Assembly: GCA_033239525.1 (NCBI GenBank)
Contig: BSYO01000034.1
Location: forward strand, 1,116,001-1,180,000
Direction of reading: 5' to 3'
Length of the DNA stretch: 64,000 bases
Source: Nepenthes gracilis
Lineage: Eukaryota; Streptophyta; Magnoliopsida; Caryophyllales; Nepenthaceae
Below, one piece after another: positions 1 through 12,170 of the stretch (position 1 is its first letter; the number at the start of each line of letters is the position of its first letter). Both the position numbers and the translations under genes were made by a program. The notes beneath the pieces are model-generated. The model was not told the origin of the DNA. It saw only the letters and a program-made list of their open reading frames with translations, and searched no databases.

Positions 1-3000
1 CTACCGGTTCAGGATTCAGCTCAGCACATTCACAGAACACCTCAAACAGCCTATCCACTATCACTTAAAATGTCAGTAAGAATGAACAGTGTTATGAGTA
101 GTGTTAGCAGTAGCAGCACTAATATGATGATAATAAGATCTATCACATAACATGAAAAATTGCATTGCAGCATGTGAAATAGTCCAATATACAAGAGCAG
201 CACATACATTGGCTAGGATCTGATGGAACAAGCCTCATCTCTTTGATTTTTGATAATTCCAGAGGTCCAGTATCAAATTCTGATTCTAAGCCCTCTGACT
301 CGTCCTCTTCACATTCATCCTCTTCAATATCAATCTATAAAGAGAAGAATGACAAAGTAACAATTGTCAAACAAACAAAGAGGATAGATTCACATAGGAA
401 AGGCAGCAATCTTTTGTTCAATCAATGTTAATAAATAGACTGGCAGTAAATAGACTGGCAGTAAAAACCACGTGCTCTAATTCTTTGTCCACAAAATACA
501 ACACAACATTATCATAGTTACATCAATTAAACAAACTGATGAGCGACATGATTAATATCAAGTTTGAACTATCAAAGAAATATAACTGAATGAAAGAGGC
601 ATGCATCAAAGGAAAAGATGTATTTTGTTTTCAAATGTTCAAATTAATCCCAAGCAAAGAAGAATCTATTGACTTTTTGGGGTAAGTAATCTATTTTCAA
701 GACATCATTTTTGGGGGTAAGGTCAAATACTAGGATACTTTCCCCGTTGCAAAAATGTGACAGTACAGTAGCCTTTCCTTCCAAATCCCACCAATTTGGG
801 TGGAAAGCAAATAGGGGTCCTAGAGAAATTTTTTTAACCACTTTATATCAAATTCAACTACTTATTCTTACAAAACAACAGAACTCTATTTCTCTTCCAC
901 AACTTTTCGTTTAACAACGCAAACGTGAAAGAAACAAATGTAGGTCTCCATCTTATTAATGAAGCCTACAGTGAAGAAGATACTTCAGCCTTCACTCAAA
1001 TTTGACTTTTTTCCTGTATCATATCAACGAATGCATTAGTATAACATCCAATAACTGTACGTGAAATTGGCCCCTCCCTTTCACCCAAGTGCATGTGCAT
1101 TGATCTCGGTACCTTTACAGGGATGCAGGGGTGCTCACATTGCGCCTACTACCATTTTCCTCCAACAAAGCAAAGCATAAAAGAAACAAATGTTGATCCC
1201 CATCTTATTCTACAGTGAAGAAGATACTTCAGCCTTCACTCGAATTTGATTTTTTTCCTGTATTATATCAACAAATGCATTGGAAGAACATCCACAATAA
1301 CTGTATGTGAAATTGGCCCCTCCCTTCCATCTATCTGCAAGTGCATTCATCTCTGTACCTTTATGATGCATGCGCGATGCACCATAGGATGGCAGGGTTG
1401 GATCTCCATCCAACGGATGACAGCAAAGAAAACAAAACTCTCAGTCATTGGATGGAACTCCATCTAATGACTCTCATTAAAGGAAAAAAAATGGATTAAA
1501 GCCATTAGATTGAGCTCAATCAAACGGCCTCAATTTTCATTCTTTTAACAAAATGAAAGATGTTAGGGCTGCAAATTTCATTTGCTATCCTCTTGCCAGT
1601 GAAGAAAGAAGAACACAGGCACTGCAATTTCTCTCTCTAGCTCTTTCTCCAGTGAAACAGCTTCTTTTCCCTTTTCTAAATTCAACCAACATTTGAGGTT
1701 CAAAAATTTTCACCATCATTCTGTAAATTCGTTTTTTATTTGGGTTTGCAAAGATTATTCATTTTTTGTTCCTTTTTTGGTTGATTTCATTGATTTGTCC
1801 TGCAGAAATTTTGTTCGGCATATACATTCATATTTTCATCCTTATTTTAGGATTTTCTGAAAAATCTACAAAAATTTTGTGATTTCTTTAATTTGTCTAC
1901 CCAAATTTTATGATTCATTGGTTTCATCCTGAAGAAATTTTGTATGTTCACATTCATAATCTAAGAAACTTTGCAATGCCAGGACAAATTCGGACTCCTA
2001 TCATTAAATACACACCACCTTGATACTCATACCAACTCTTTCTAGAAGATCAGGAAAACAATTAGTTTATAAAACTTTGTCAATTGCATCATCATTGGAC
2101 AGTGAGTCAATTAAATTTGGCAAGTTCTTCCTAGATTAGTATTCTGCCGTCAGTTCATTGTGCCGCTTCATCTCCAACACAAGCAAAATGATGAAAGAAA
2201 CCTCAGACATTCAAATCATATTTTAATTGTGTCTTCAAGTCACAGTTATGTATCTCACTTAGTTGCTTGCTTCGTATGGCAAATGAGAAAGTGTTTTCAT
2301 GTGTCATGTTGCCCATTTATGATATCATCCGATCACAACCGCACAATACCCCATTTTAATTGGACACCATTGTTGACCATGCATGCTCAAAGTCAGACTC
2401 ATCAGTGTACTAAAACATGCAACTTGTAAAACTCAAAAGCGAGTTGGAACAACCCCCCATAAGTGGGGTAATATTTTGTGAGATGTTGCATGTGCACAAG
2501 CCATGACAAGTAGTGGCACTACCGACGCCAGGGCTTTGGCTATTGCTGCATCTTAATCAATAAAATAGTGATTGAAACCCTACCACCATTTGAAAAAAGT
2601 CTCAAATAACCCAATAAAGGAATCGGTCATCTCATTATACAAGTGTACTCATCTGTATGCAGTGGTTAAACCTAGTAAAGACCCCAAATGGCCTTGACCC
2701 TTTGTTCATTCCATAAGTAGTGTCAGAAGTGACGTATCTCAAAACTTGGTAATCTACAAGCATATCTACATTGGCCCAAAAGATATTAGTCAAACAATAA
2801 TCAATATATTGATAAGTTTTCAATTTTTTAATTCTAAAAGTATATCGATATGGCCCTTGCCTCACCAATGTAGCATATGTAGTTGCCTCCTAATGCCAAA
2901 GCTATGACTCCTGATCTTCTACTGCGTACCCAACATAGCCCCTACCTCCATCACCTTGAAACAGCATTCCTCAATTCTCGAGCCAAAATTGTGTACCATT

Positions 3001-6000
3001 TTAATTAGCTGGCCCTGTAGAACACCACCTCCCTATATGATCTCAACATGTCTAGCTTCTAGAGGCACAAGTTTGTAGTTGTCCACCCCCACAGATTGAT
3101 TAACAACAATCTTCATGCTCTTCCTAAACCACGTACATTCCATCCTAGCTTCACTAAAGCAAGGAGCCTCCCACATTTGTCTAGAACCTTCCTTATGTCT
3201 TTATTTTTTTGTCACTTCTTGTCATTTAATTAAAAATCCTGAAAAAACTCATCATTGTCGATCTTAGATTTTTGTATAATTCATTGTACTGCAAACCCCA
3301 TTTTCTGACCAAAGTGCTTTAGAAATACCCACGGATAACTCATGCAATCAGCAGTCATTCGTTTGATGGTGTGTAATTATCCATATGCTCAAAACAACAA
3401 TGTTTTTGATTGAGTGCGTAAATCACCCTAGTTTCTCTTTAGTTGAGCAAGTTGACTAAATAATTAATATAAGCAACATCTATAAGATTTTAGGTAACAT
3501 ATTGCAATTATAAAAGAAAAAGCAATATCCAGCATATCAAACCAAATCCGGAAACCAAACTTCGCAACCAAAAAATGTAGATTTCAAAAAAACAAAGCTG
3601 TTAGCTATCGACTAAAATAAGATCGATCCAACCCGGTGATGTACAAGGGCCCACAAAAAACAAACCCATGAAGACGCATGAATCAGCCAAGTTATTGAAC
3701 CCATATCAGAGAGGCGTTTGACCTAGCGGTCGGGTTACCAAGTAGCTGAGTGATCGAAATTCCGAATGGTCAGATGGTCAACTAAACCAAATCGTTAAAC
3801 CTTTCGAACAGTTAAACAAATCGAAAGGTCATCAAAACTGGCCAGCAAAATCAAGCAAGCAGTTAATATACTTAATGGACATGAATTAAATTAATAAGTA
3901 TATTAAACCGTTGAACTATTCAGCTTCCAAGAAGAACAATGGCTTAGACAATTAACAATCATCCTTGTTCAAGAAAACGCCACTGATTGACAAGGCTATA
4001 AAATTGCCTACATCCTCCAAAAAGCCGAGGGGAAGGGGGGAATAGGGCAATCCAAATAACAAGTGCAGAGTTCTTGCCCTCTTGTTACTTAAAACTCCAC
4101 AAGTTTCAAAACCAAGTCCTCCACTTTCCACTTTCTCAAAGCCAAGCCCTCCATTAATTTCACTCTCACACATCCTCATTTCATTTTTCAATTTCCCGAT
4201 TACTTGGAAAAATAATTAATTTGAGTATCGGAAGATATACCGAAAAATTAGCCCCACATCCTTTGATGTCTTGTTGACGTTGTCATGTATAGAATCCAAA
4301 TTAGAGGTTCAAAAAGTTTAACCCGACTCAATTCAAATTATTATTTAAATTCGAGATACACATTATTAACACCGAGCCATTCGTTCCAACCTGATTAAAA
4401 TCAAACGAACTTAAAAAACCTTTCCTCTCTTCGGCAAATTAACAAAAAAATGGAGAACACATGAGCACACAGACAATCAAGCCAACTACCCATGGATGTC
4501 CCATCTCGTGACATCATCCCAAATGAAAGCAGTCAAGGGCGTGCTCACTCACCAGCCAATTCAAACATTGGAGTTTTGGCTGCCAGATACAAGACATGCT
4601 AAAGATGCTAAAAACCTTATGGGATAAAGTTGAGAGCCAGACTAGAAAGGTGGAGGTCCTTCAACTACGAGCGTTGACCTTGAGGAGGGGTCGATGGGAA
4701 AGAAAGTCATCTCAAAGGGATCCCACCCTCAGCCAAAGATTTCAACAACCCCCAAGACACCTATTCACATTACACATTCCAGACTAGAAGGACACTTAAA
4801 TTTTGATGGTAGGGAAGAGAATCCTGAGTGACGGAATCCTTAGTATACTCAGGATTCCGGATGCCGAAGGATCATGCAGTAGCATGCCCAAAACTCTCCA
4901 AGCTAAGCAGATATTAGGCGTATTTGCTAATCATTTAGAGTTAAGAACATTCCTTAACATCAAAAAGATGCATCCACAACTAAAGTGGAGGAACGAACAA
5001 GAAAAATTTAACAGGTTTTCCGGAAAAATACTACTAGACAAACGACCGAATTGGGCTGTACACCATTTACCTCAGAAATAAAGAGATATCAACTCCTCCA
5101 CAAATTTAAAATGCTAGTGTATACCACTTCCAAACAGTGCTAGGTTTCCAGAATTTAGAGGACACTACACTTTGCCTCTGCTTTCCTTTAACTTTAACGA
5201 GAAATACGAGAATTTAGATCTACATGCTAGGATTAAATTCAATCCTATCTTTTCAAGAACTAGAGGATCAACTCATATCCCAATTCAACTTCAGTCAGAT
5301 GGAAAAAAAGCAACCTTGCCAAGATCAATAAGAGCCTAAAGCGTTTCGGGGCCAGATTTAATACTAAGGCTAAGGGCACATCGAAACTTACCGATGAAGT
5401 GAAACTGAATGCCTTTATAATAAATATCCAACCAGGTGACTTTTTTAAATCTCTAGTTCAATAGAAATCCAAGGCATTCTTGGATGCAAAAGCAATCACC
5501 CAGGCATACATAGTAGCAGAAGAGGGCAGCAAAGCAAAAAGGTTAGAGTGCATGGATTATAAATAACATCCGGGATCAAGCAGTGGAAGAAAGAAGAGGA
5601 AAGATGGTAATTAATCCACTCGGGATCATCAAAAGTAACAAAGAATTGAGTCAGGAGTTCAACGAGAGTACAAGTTGTTGAACATCATGCCATTGAATAA
5701 TATTTGGACAAACGTTCTAACACAAATTCAGAACGAAAAATTCCTGAAGTGGCCCATGTAAAGTATGAGTTTCAAATTTCATTTAATTATGATTAATTCA
5801 TTTAAGATAATTAAAGCTAAGGTCAAAAGAAGAAGAAATTTGGGTCAAAATCAAAGTTGGACCGGATCACATCAAATTAGAAGATGCTTGACCGGCACCC
5901 AACGCGCACCCATGCGTGTTATGGGTTGGAAAATCGCGTTTGACTATTGCCTGATTGGAGCTCGAACGCACTTTCGAGATTAACTCGCACTTGATGCACA

Positions 6001-9000
6001 CCAGAGAGATGCCGGAGCGCACTGAGGCAAAATGGCAATGCCTGATGTGCACCCAATGCAGCGCTCATGTGCCATTGAGTTGGGCTGTGACGCCTAACGT
6101 CCGCTCAAGCGCCACTCTATTATATATATCATGTCTGGTTGGTTTTCGGTCATTTTCCTGCCAGATTTGAGAAAGGAGAGAGAACGAGAAGAGAGAGGAA
6201 GAGATAAAGGAAACTAGAAAAGCCAAATTCAAGTGAATCTTTGCAAGGTTTTATTAATTTGGAGCCAAGGAAAGTTCATCCCAAGACTTCCTTTCCTTTG
6301 TTGTTGAATTCTTTCCATTTCTTTGAATATTTATTGTTTCAAATGCTCATACATAACATGTTTTTGTACCTAAGATAATCGTACTTCACATGCATGAATC
6401 CTTACCCCCATTCTTTGCAATTTTTATGAAAATCATGTTCTTAATTCCTATACTTTGGGTTATTAAGTTATTTCCTGCAATTTTCTTGCATGCATGTGTT
6501 AAATTCATAGTTATATAACTATTGTTAGCTTTAATTTCGTATTTAATGTTCTTGCATGCTTAGAATCACTAAGTTTAGATTTTGCATGTTCTGAAAAATC
6601 AGCAATTTGCCCCCACATGCTTGTTATTTGAAATGAAATGTTGAAATATGTTGAAATCTCAAAATGCTACTGATTTTTCAGCAATTTAAAAACTTATAAT
6701 GTAGCTTTTGTATGTTTAAATACTTTTCCATAAAATTTTTATGCATTGCAAGATAATTGTTTGAAATGATTAAAAATATTTTCTCTAGATTGAAAAAATA
6801 CAATAATTATATAAAATTGTGTAGAATTTTTATTTTGTTTAATTAGCATACCATTGTAAAAAATTCAGCAGTAATATATTACGGCATGTATTAGTATATT
6901 ATAATAATAATCGAGATTCAAACCTATCATCTGCGTGAGTGAAAACAGCGTCAGACCTGTCTACAGGGTTATATATACGATGGCCCACCAACGAGCCTTA
7001 AATAGTAGCATAAGGCCTTTGATTGTTTGAAAACAAATATAACCCAAGTTTTGATTATCGGCTCATTTAATCAATAAGTCCTAGTAGCTCTTGGTCCCTA
7101 AAAACTGGCATATTGAATATAAATTTATATGGCACATTTTGACTATAAAATTGATCCATGGTTTCTTTCGGCATGTTTTAATACAAATTCTATGTTAAAT
7201 TATGCAAATTTGTATAATTTATTGAGCTTTCGACTCACTCTTATTTCTATTTTTTATTAACCCCTTCAAATTAGCCGGCTCAGCCACTTGCAGCATGAGT
7301 AAGATCAAAGAAAGAGTCATTCGAAGAGATTAGGATTAGAATTATTGGTTATTTGATGATGCATTTATTTTTTGAACAGTAACTTAGAATGTTTATAATA
7401 TCCGAACGATGGTTTATAAATTATGATATTGATATTGGCTTTCTATGATGGTTGTTCAAATACTCTGATTTTTAATTTAGACATGACCCCATATGTATGG
7501 TCCAACGTCTTATTATGGTCAGTGTTTCAGCCACTTGATGACGTAGTATTTCAAGTCCTGTGGTTAGGTTATAATATTTTTATTTTGATCGGTCAACATA
7601 TTGACGTAAAGCTCACATACATGGATAATTGGTTTTATTATTTGTTCATAATTAATCTCGCTAATTATTAATTTTGGGATCAAATTTCGGGACGTCATAG
7701 CCCGAGTCAATAAAGAACACAGAAGGAGATGAACAGTCTAACTATTGCTTCTACTATCGATCTCTAAGACACAATACTAAAGGCTACCAGACACTTCAAA
7801 AGGAAATTGAGCCCTCGAAACAAAAAAGATGCCTCAAAAAGTATCTACAAGAAATTAGGCCTACCCCGGGTGAAGGAAAAGATAACGATGAGCAAGCTAA
7901 GCAACCGCGCAACCGAGTTGTAGTAAGAGCCATCAACATGATGTCAACCAAACCTATTGGCAAAAAAAACTCCAGTTCACCCAAGAGAAGCTTCCATCAG
8001 CAAGAGGCAAAAGTTGGGGACTGAAAGAGATGCCATTGGTTTTAATAACGACAATATAACACAGATAATTTCTCCTCATTCTAATCCTCCTATTATATTT
8101 GCACTCGTTTTTTATGAAGTCCAAGACAACCAGCAAAAACAAATCTTTGTCATAATAGAAGCTCAAAAAATATTCTTTATTTTGATGTGTTAATCAAATT
8201 AAGACTCAAAAGCATTTAAGTAGAACCATTGAGAGGACTGTTGTATGAAACTGATAACGAACCGATCCAAATAAAAGAAATTGTATATCTAAATGTTACG
8301 ATGGGAACGTATATAAGGATTGCTTCCCATTAACGAACTTTTCTGGTTGTCGATCTTCCCTTGGTTTATAATGAAATACTGGGCAAACCATGTTTAATAA
8401 TATTTGAATCAATCACTACAATCCTACATCCTAAAATGTAGTTTCCAACTAGACACAAAATTAGTAAAGTTTGAAGAGACAAATCACTAGATGAAGTTAC
8501 TACTTAATACAAATCGATGACCCAACTCTTCCATAACCAGTAGAGGAATTTGACTATCGGGACGAGGCCTCTCTTTAACAGCCTCAACCCAGAGAGTCAA
8601 CTCTCCAAATTCCTCTGAATACGGCAGACCTAAATAAATATGTCAAGATCGATTCTTCATTAGATCGAGATCTAAAGCAAAAATTATTTGAGTTTTTGCA
8701 AAATAATTCGGGCATCTTTACCTAGACTCCACCAGACATGTCAGGCATTCTAATGGAAATGATAGTTCACAAGCTAAACCTCATACCTAAAAACAAGCCT
8801 ATCAAATAAAAAGGATGAAATTGCTCCACTGAAAATCTCATAGTAATGCGTAAAGAGGTCAAAATTTTTAATTGATGATGGATTCATTAGAACAGTGAAC
8901 TATATAAATTGGTTTTCTAATTGTCATTCTCGTCAAAAAGGAAAATAAAGGATATGCATCAACTTCACATACATGAATAAAACATATCCGAAATATAGTT

Positions 9001-12000
9001 ATCCTCTCCCGAGGATCAATCAGCTAGTAGATTCAACATTCAGACACTAGTTATTGAGTTTCATGAATGTCTATTCCAGGTATAATTAGATTCGAATGAA
9101 TCTGGAAGATTAAAAAATGGCCTCGTTCATCACTAACAAAGGAACCTACTATTACAAAGTAATGTCATTCAATTGAAGAATGCTAATATAACTTATCAAA
9201 GGCTGGTAAACAAAATGTTCGAGCAACAGATAGGAAAAAATATGGAAGTATACGTTAATTACATACTTGTCAAAAGCGTACTTACCAATGATTATATTAA
9301 CAATATGGCCAAGGCATTTGAAGTACTCTAGGCATACCGAATAAAATTAAACTTAACCAAATGCATCTTCGAGGTAACTTCTAATAAGTTCCTAGAATTC
9401 ATTATCTCACAACGCAAGATAGAGGCGAATCTAGAAAAGATTAAAGCAATAATAGATATAGAATCCCCTCAAACTATTCAAGGGATCCAAAGGTTAACCG
9501 AGCGACTAACCGCTCTATCTCAATTTATGGCGAACCCAGCCTAAGAATATTTACATTTCTTCAAGGTATTAAGGGGAGCAAGGGCAAACGGTTTCCAATA
9601 AACTGATGAGTGCCAACAGGAATTTTCAAAAATTAAAAGAATATCTGGCACATCAACCCTTATTCACTTATCCTAAAGAGGATTAAGAACTGTATCTTTA
9701 CCTAGCTATTTCGAAAATGGCCCTAACTGTAGTTCTGGTCAAGGAAGAGGTAGGAATCTAGCAACCGGTATAATATGATAGTAAGATACTAACAGATACG
9801 AAGACTCATTATGCAAGAACAAAAAAGGCAACTTTAGCCTTAGTTTTTGCCACAAGAAAACTTTGACCATATTTTTAAACCCACAAAATTGTTGTCTTAA
9901 TAGATTAATCATTAAAAAGGATCTTACTGAAGCCAAAAATATCCAAACATTAGATTAAATGGTCAATTTTGACATAGAGTTTCAGGGGCCCGACCCACCA
10001 TAAAAGGTCAAACTCTTACAGACTTTATTATTGAAATAACAACCTCGATCTCAGAGGAAATAACTGGACACATGAGGGTTTCATTAGATGTGCCACCACC
10101 CATGTGGACACTACATATTGACAGAGCATCCTCTTAAACAGGTAACGGTGCTGGAATAGTCTTATCCTCACCTAAAGGATTTGAGATTAAATACTCGATT
10201 ACATTCAGATTCCCAACCACTAGCAATGTAGTCGAACATGAAACGCCTTTAATCGAATTGAAGCTGGCCAGGGAATGTTTCATCAATAATTTAATCATCT
10301 ACATTGATTCCAAACTGGTAGTCCATCAAGTATTAGCTAAATTTGAAGCAACCAATCAAATCTAGCTAAACACCTCCACAAAGGTACAAAATCTTTTGTC
10401 GTTCCTTGCTAAATTTGAAATTGTCTATATCCTTACAGAAGAAAATTAGAAAGCCAATCAACTTTCCAAAATGGTAACATCCGGTTGTCTGCAACAATGC
10501 ACTCAGGTTATGAAAAAAGAGCTTTAGAAGCCTAGTATCTAGGAACAAGATGATGGCAGAACCCAGAAGGAATTAAAAAGCAGGAAAAAAAAAAAGAAGG
10601 TATTTCCAATTTGAGAAGGGATGGTCACACAAGAAGATTCACAGGTTTTTTTCATTCCCCTTCATCATAGTCATTGAGCTAATATAAACTTCTTAACAAC
10701 TAACTACAGTCTTTTCCTTCTAACAGAGTATATTCCTTCTTAACAGAAACTCACTAACAAATAAGAAACAGAATGGAAAATAAAAGAGGATGATGATCGA
10801 CACGTGCTCCCCATGTGATGCATTCCCTATGCCTGGCACGCGGCTGATGGAGGATGTGGCCTTCACATCACCTACTTTTACTGCTTCTGCCTCTGATTTT
10901 ACAGCCTGGCCCTTCTTTTACTGCTTCTGCTTACCCACACGATGTTGTAGAAGTTAGCAGACTTATTTACTCGTCCTAACAGTCACGTGCTCTCCATGTA
11001 ATGCCTCTTTCCGTGCCTTGCATGCGCTGATGGTAGATGCCCCAGCCTCTACATCGCCTACAGCCTACCATCTGCATACCCACGTGATGTTGCAGGAGTT
11101 CATCGTTTTACTTACTCATTTCCTTATCACCTACTTTACTTTTCTTACACAGCAACAAGCAACACCTTGCTCTACTTCTCCCGCTTCTTTTGCCTTGCTT
11201 ACCCCCTTCTTCAAGATCATGATAAAGGCACAAAAATTTTAATTTATTTACATGTACCAGTATGAATCCATCTCCCTATGTAAGGGTCTGCACCAATTAT
11301 GGCATGTATCATCTTTTTCACACGCGGAAGCCACAATAGATGATCAGGTTTGCTTGTAGTTACTCGATGTCCCTTAGAAATGCATGGGTACACCTAGGTA
11401 CAACGCAATGGGACAATTTTTTCATGCCCCATTTCCGTATCTAGAGAAATAATAGAGAATCTTAACCGTCAGTAATGACTGGAAAATATAATACTTCTGA
11501 CTATCATCCTTTCTTTTGCCTGCATTCCCTCCCCCGTACGAATCTGAAGAATCAAGTTATGCAAAAAAAAAAAAAAAAAAATGGAAGAATAATTGTCTGT
11601 ACAAGACGCAGGAAACAATTAATTGATCACAAGTAATTAGATCAATACGTCACACTCCACAACAACAAATTCCCCAATATACTCTACAATATTTTCAAAC
11701 CAGCTCAATCCTTAATGCTAACATCAACTAATTTCACAAAAGCGTCGCATTAACACCAAGAAGAATAAATATTTTGTAGACCTGAGCATAAATACAAGGC
11801 GAAGGATAAGCCAAAGGATCTCTTGAAACCGCATGAAGAGAAATCGAGAAGAAATCAACCGCGTAGCCTTTATTGCTATCCAAGTCACTCAGCCAAATTA
11901 CTTGCCTTCAAAATGCCATCACCACCATCTACGTTAGACATCGGATAACAAACTTCTGGAGAACAGTAGAGCGAGACAGCAAGAGAAAGAAAGAAAGAGT

Positions 12001-12170
12001 TACCTGGAGGTGATGTAAATAGTGCCGTGCGACTCAGCAGGACGGCTTCCGAGAACAATGGAGACGCCCTCCTGAACGTGCATAAGCTCTTCGCCATCGC
12101 TGTCGTCCAGGACTGGGCGTCCGACGCCGCTGCCGGTTCTCTCAGCGAAGTGTCTCAGCCCTATCGCCAT
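1..12170 (-). CDS. ICLN: Plant pICln gene, 5' four exons (3' end off window)
   Basis: pICln (nucleotide-sensitive chloride conductance regulator family) is a PH-like chaperone that holds Sm proteins for PRMT5-dependent snRNP assembly; the channel name is historical. Exons on the minus strand: 12170-12004, 11905-11782, 334-208, 57-1 (continues). All junctions are GT-AG and the phases agree (2, 0, 1). Exon 1 starts MAIGLRHFAERTG and includes GEELMHVQEGVSIVLG; exon 2 has QVIWLSDLDSNKGYAVDF and SISLHAVSRDP; exon 3 is the acidic loop followed by LSKIKEMRLVPSDPSQ; exon 4 reads LDRLFEVFCECAELNPEPV. This order matches the plant family from memory. I chose ATG 12170 because it fits the usual N-terminus; another in-frame ATG lies at 12227 with no stop between. 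Intron 1 is 98 nt, intron 2 about 11.4 kb, intron 3 150 nt. The C-terminal acidic tail is not in the window. No stop interrupts the spliced frame, so the gene looks functional. Confidence 0.93.
912..1390. repeat. Diverged tandem duplication, about 250-bp unit
   Basis: Unit A is about 912-1160 and unit B about 1162-1390. Both carry, in the same order, GAAACAAATGT, CAGTGAAGAAGATACTTCAG, CCTTCACTC, a TCCTGTAT-ATCAAC segment, ATAACTGTA and GTGAAATTGGCCCCTCCC. The units differ by scattered substitutions and small gaps, so the duplication is not recent. No coding potential was recognised. Confidence 0.8.
1397..1521. repeat. Three consecutive short palindromes
   Basis: 1397-1414 has 7-nt arms GTTGGAT/ATCCAAC. 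1446-1469 has 10-nt arms CATTGGATGG/CCATCTAATG with one mismatch. 1508-1521 is the perfect palindrome GATTGAGCTCAATC. They are spaced about 50-60 bp and share an ATTGGATGGA-like half-site, so they look like diverged copies of one motif. Pyrimidine-rich DNA resembling a plant leader follows at 1615-1690 on the plus strand, but I see no gene there. Confidence 0.6.
2450..2868 (-). pseudogene. MULE/FAR1-like transposase fossil
   Basis: Minus-strand translation gives NIFWANVDMLVDY, then SDTTYGMNKGSRPFGVF and FNHCIQ. This follows the order of the FAR1/Mutator-like transposase core (NIFWAD...DY, FDTTY.TNK..RPF..F.G.NHH). About 50 nt further on in the transposase direction, another frame reads EMTDSFIGLFETFF and DAAIAKAL, matching the family's ESF.WLF..F and D.D.AM..AI segment. 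Stops and frame changes make it non-functional. No terminal inverted repeats were identified. The lineage is inferred from motif order. Confidence 0.6.
2870..4595. other. ICLN intron 2 stretch without recognised features
   Basis: AT-rich DNA. The first few hundred bases may be further transposase relic (minus-strand fragments without a clear family match). Nothing else could be assigned. There is no LTR or primer-binding site in front of the Tat gag at 4.6 kb. Confidence 0.4.
4596..10550 (+). mobile_element. Decayed Ty3 Tat-lineage retrotransposon, split by a solo LTR
   Basis: Plus-strand remains of gag and pol, antisense to ICLN. Gag at about 5335-5550 reads KLNAFIINIQPGDFFKSL and AKAITQAYIVAEEGSKAKR, closely parallel to the gag of the Tat element at 48.7-58.6 kb. 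Gag resumes after 7700 with the zinc-knuckle-side segment CFYYRSLRHNTKGYQTLQKE. Protease remnants lie near 8030-8190 and 8290-8420. Reverse transcriptase runs about 8690-9560, the first RNase H region about 9560-10000, and the archaeal-type RNase H typical of Tat about 10120-10470 (GAGIVLSSPKGFEIKYS, LIELKLARECF). Many stops and frameshifts are present, and no terminal repeats of its own were recognised. Confidence 0.82.
5757..7699 (+). mobile_element. Solo LTR (about 1.94 kb) inserted in Tat gag
   Basis: The block interrupts the gag frame between KFLKWP (ending about 5755) and the segment resuming at about 7700. It starts TGTAAAGTATGAGTTTC and ends GGGACGTCATA (expected CA). The flanks GCCCA (5752-5756) and GCCCG (7700-7704) fit a 5-bp target duplication with one mismatch. 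It has LTR architecture: a GC-richer first 350 bp, a TATATATAT box near 6120, a purine tract GAGAAAGGAGAGAGAACGAG near 6170, then a long AT-rich tail. The termini and interior match the block at 43,750-45,713. Confidence 0.8.
10612..10981 (-). mobile_element. Probable short LTR, minus orientation
   Basis: On the minus strand the block begins TGTTAGGACGAGTAAATAAG and ends CTTCTCA, giving the 5'-TG...CA-3' ends and 370-bp length typical of many Ty1/copia LTRs. No internal coding region is attached and no matching target duplication was found. The flanking DNA at 10,982-11,130 repeats part of it, which may hide the original junction. Confidence 0.4.
10798..11130. repeat. Diverged tandem repeat around CACGTG motifs
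   Basis: Two units share CACGTGCTC.CCATGT.ATGC, a CTGATGG.GGATG-like block, a short CTAC run, and then TACCCACACGATGTTG (unit 1) or TACCCACGTGATGTTG (unit 2). The units are about 10798-10980 and 10982-11130. Each starts near a CACGTG E-box palindrome. Confidence 0.6.
11131..11781. other. ICLN intron 2 proximal part, no feature seen
   Basis: Apart from a poly(A) run near 11562-11580, nothing recognisable lies between the repeat block and the exon 2 donor. Confidence 0.5.

Larger units (their letters stand above)
335..11781 (-). other. Giant intron 2 of ICLN (11.4 kb)
   Basis: The donor is at 11781-11780 (CAG then GTCTAC on the minus strand) and the acceptor AG is just above 334 (CTTTATAG). 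The intron contains a 250-bp tandem duplication, a row of small palindromes, a MULE/FAR1-like transposase fossil, a decayed Tat element broken by a solo LTR, and a short LTR-like block near 10.6-11.0 kb. Its size comes from accumulated insertions; the flanking exons remain in phase. Confidence 0.85.

Noticed and set aside
11906..11960. A candidate acceptor at AACTTCTCCAG-like sequence before 11,950 giving an LSDV segment
   Set aside because: That frame hits a stop. The acceptor at 11907-11906 gives the conserved QVIWLSDLD with correct phase.
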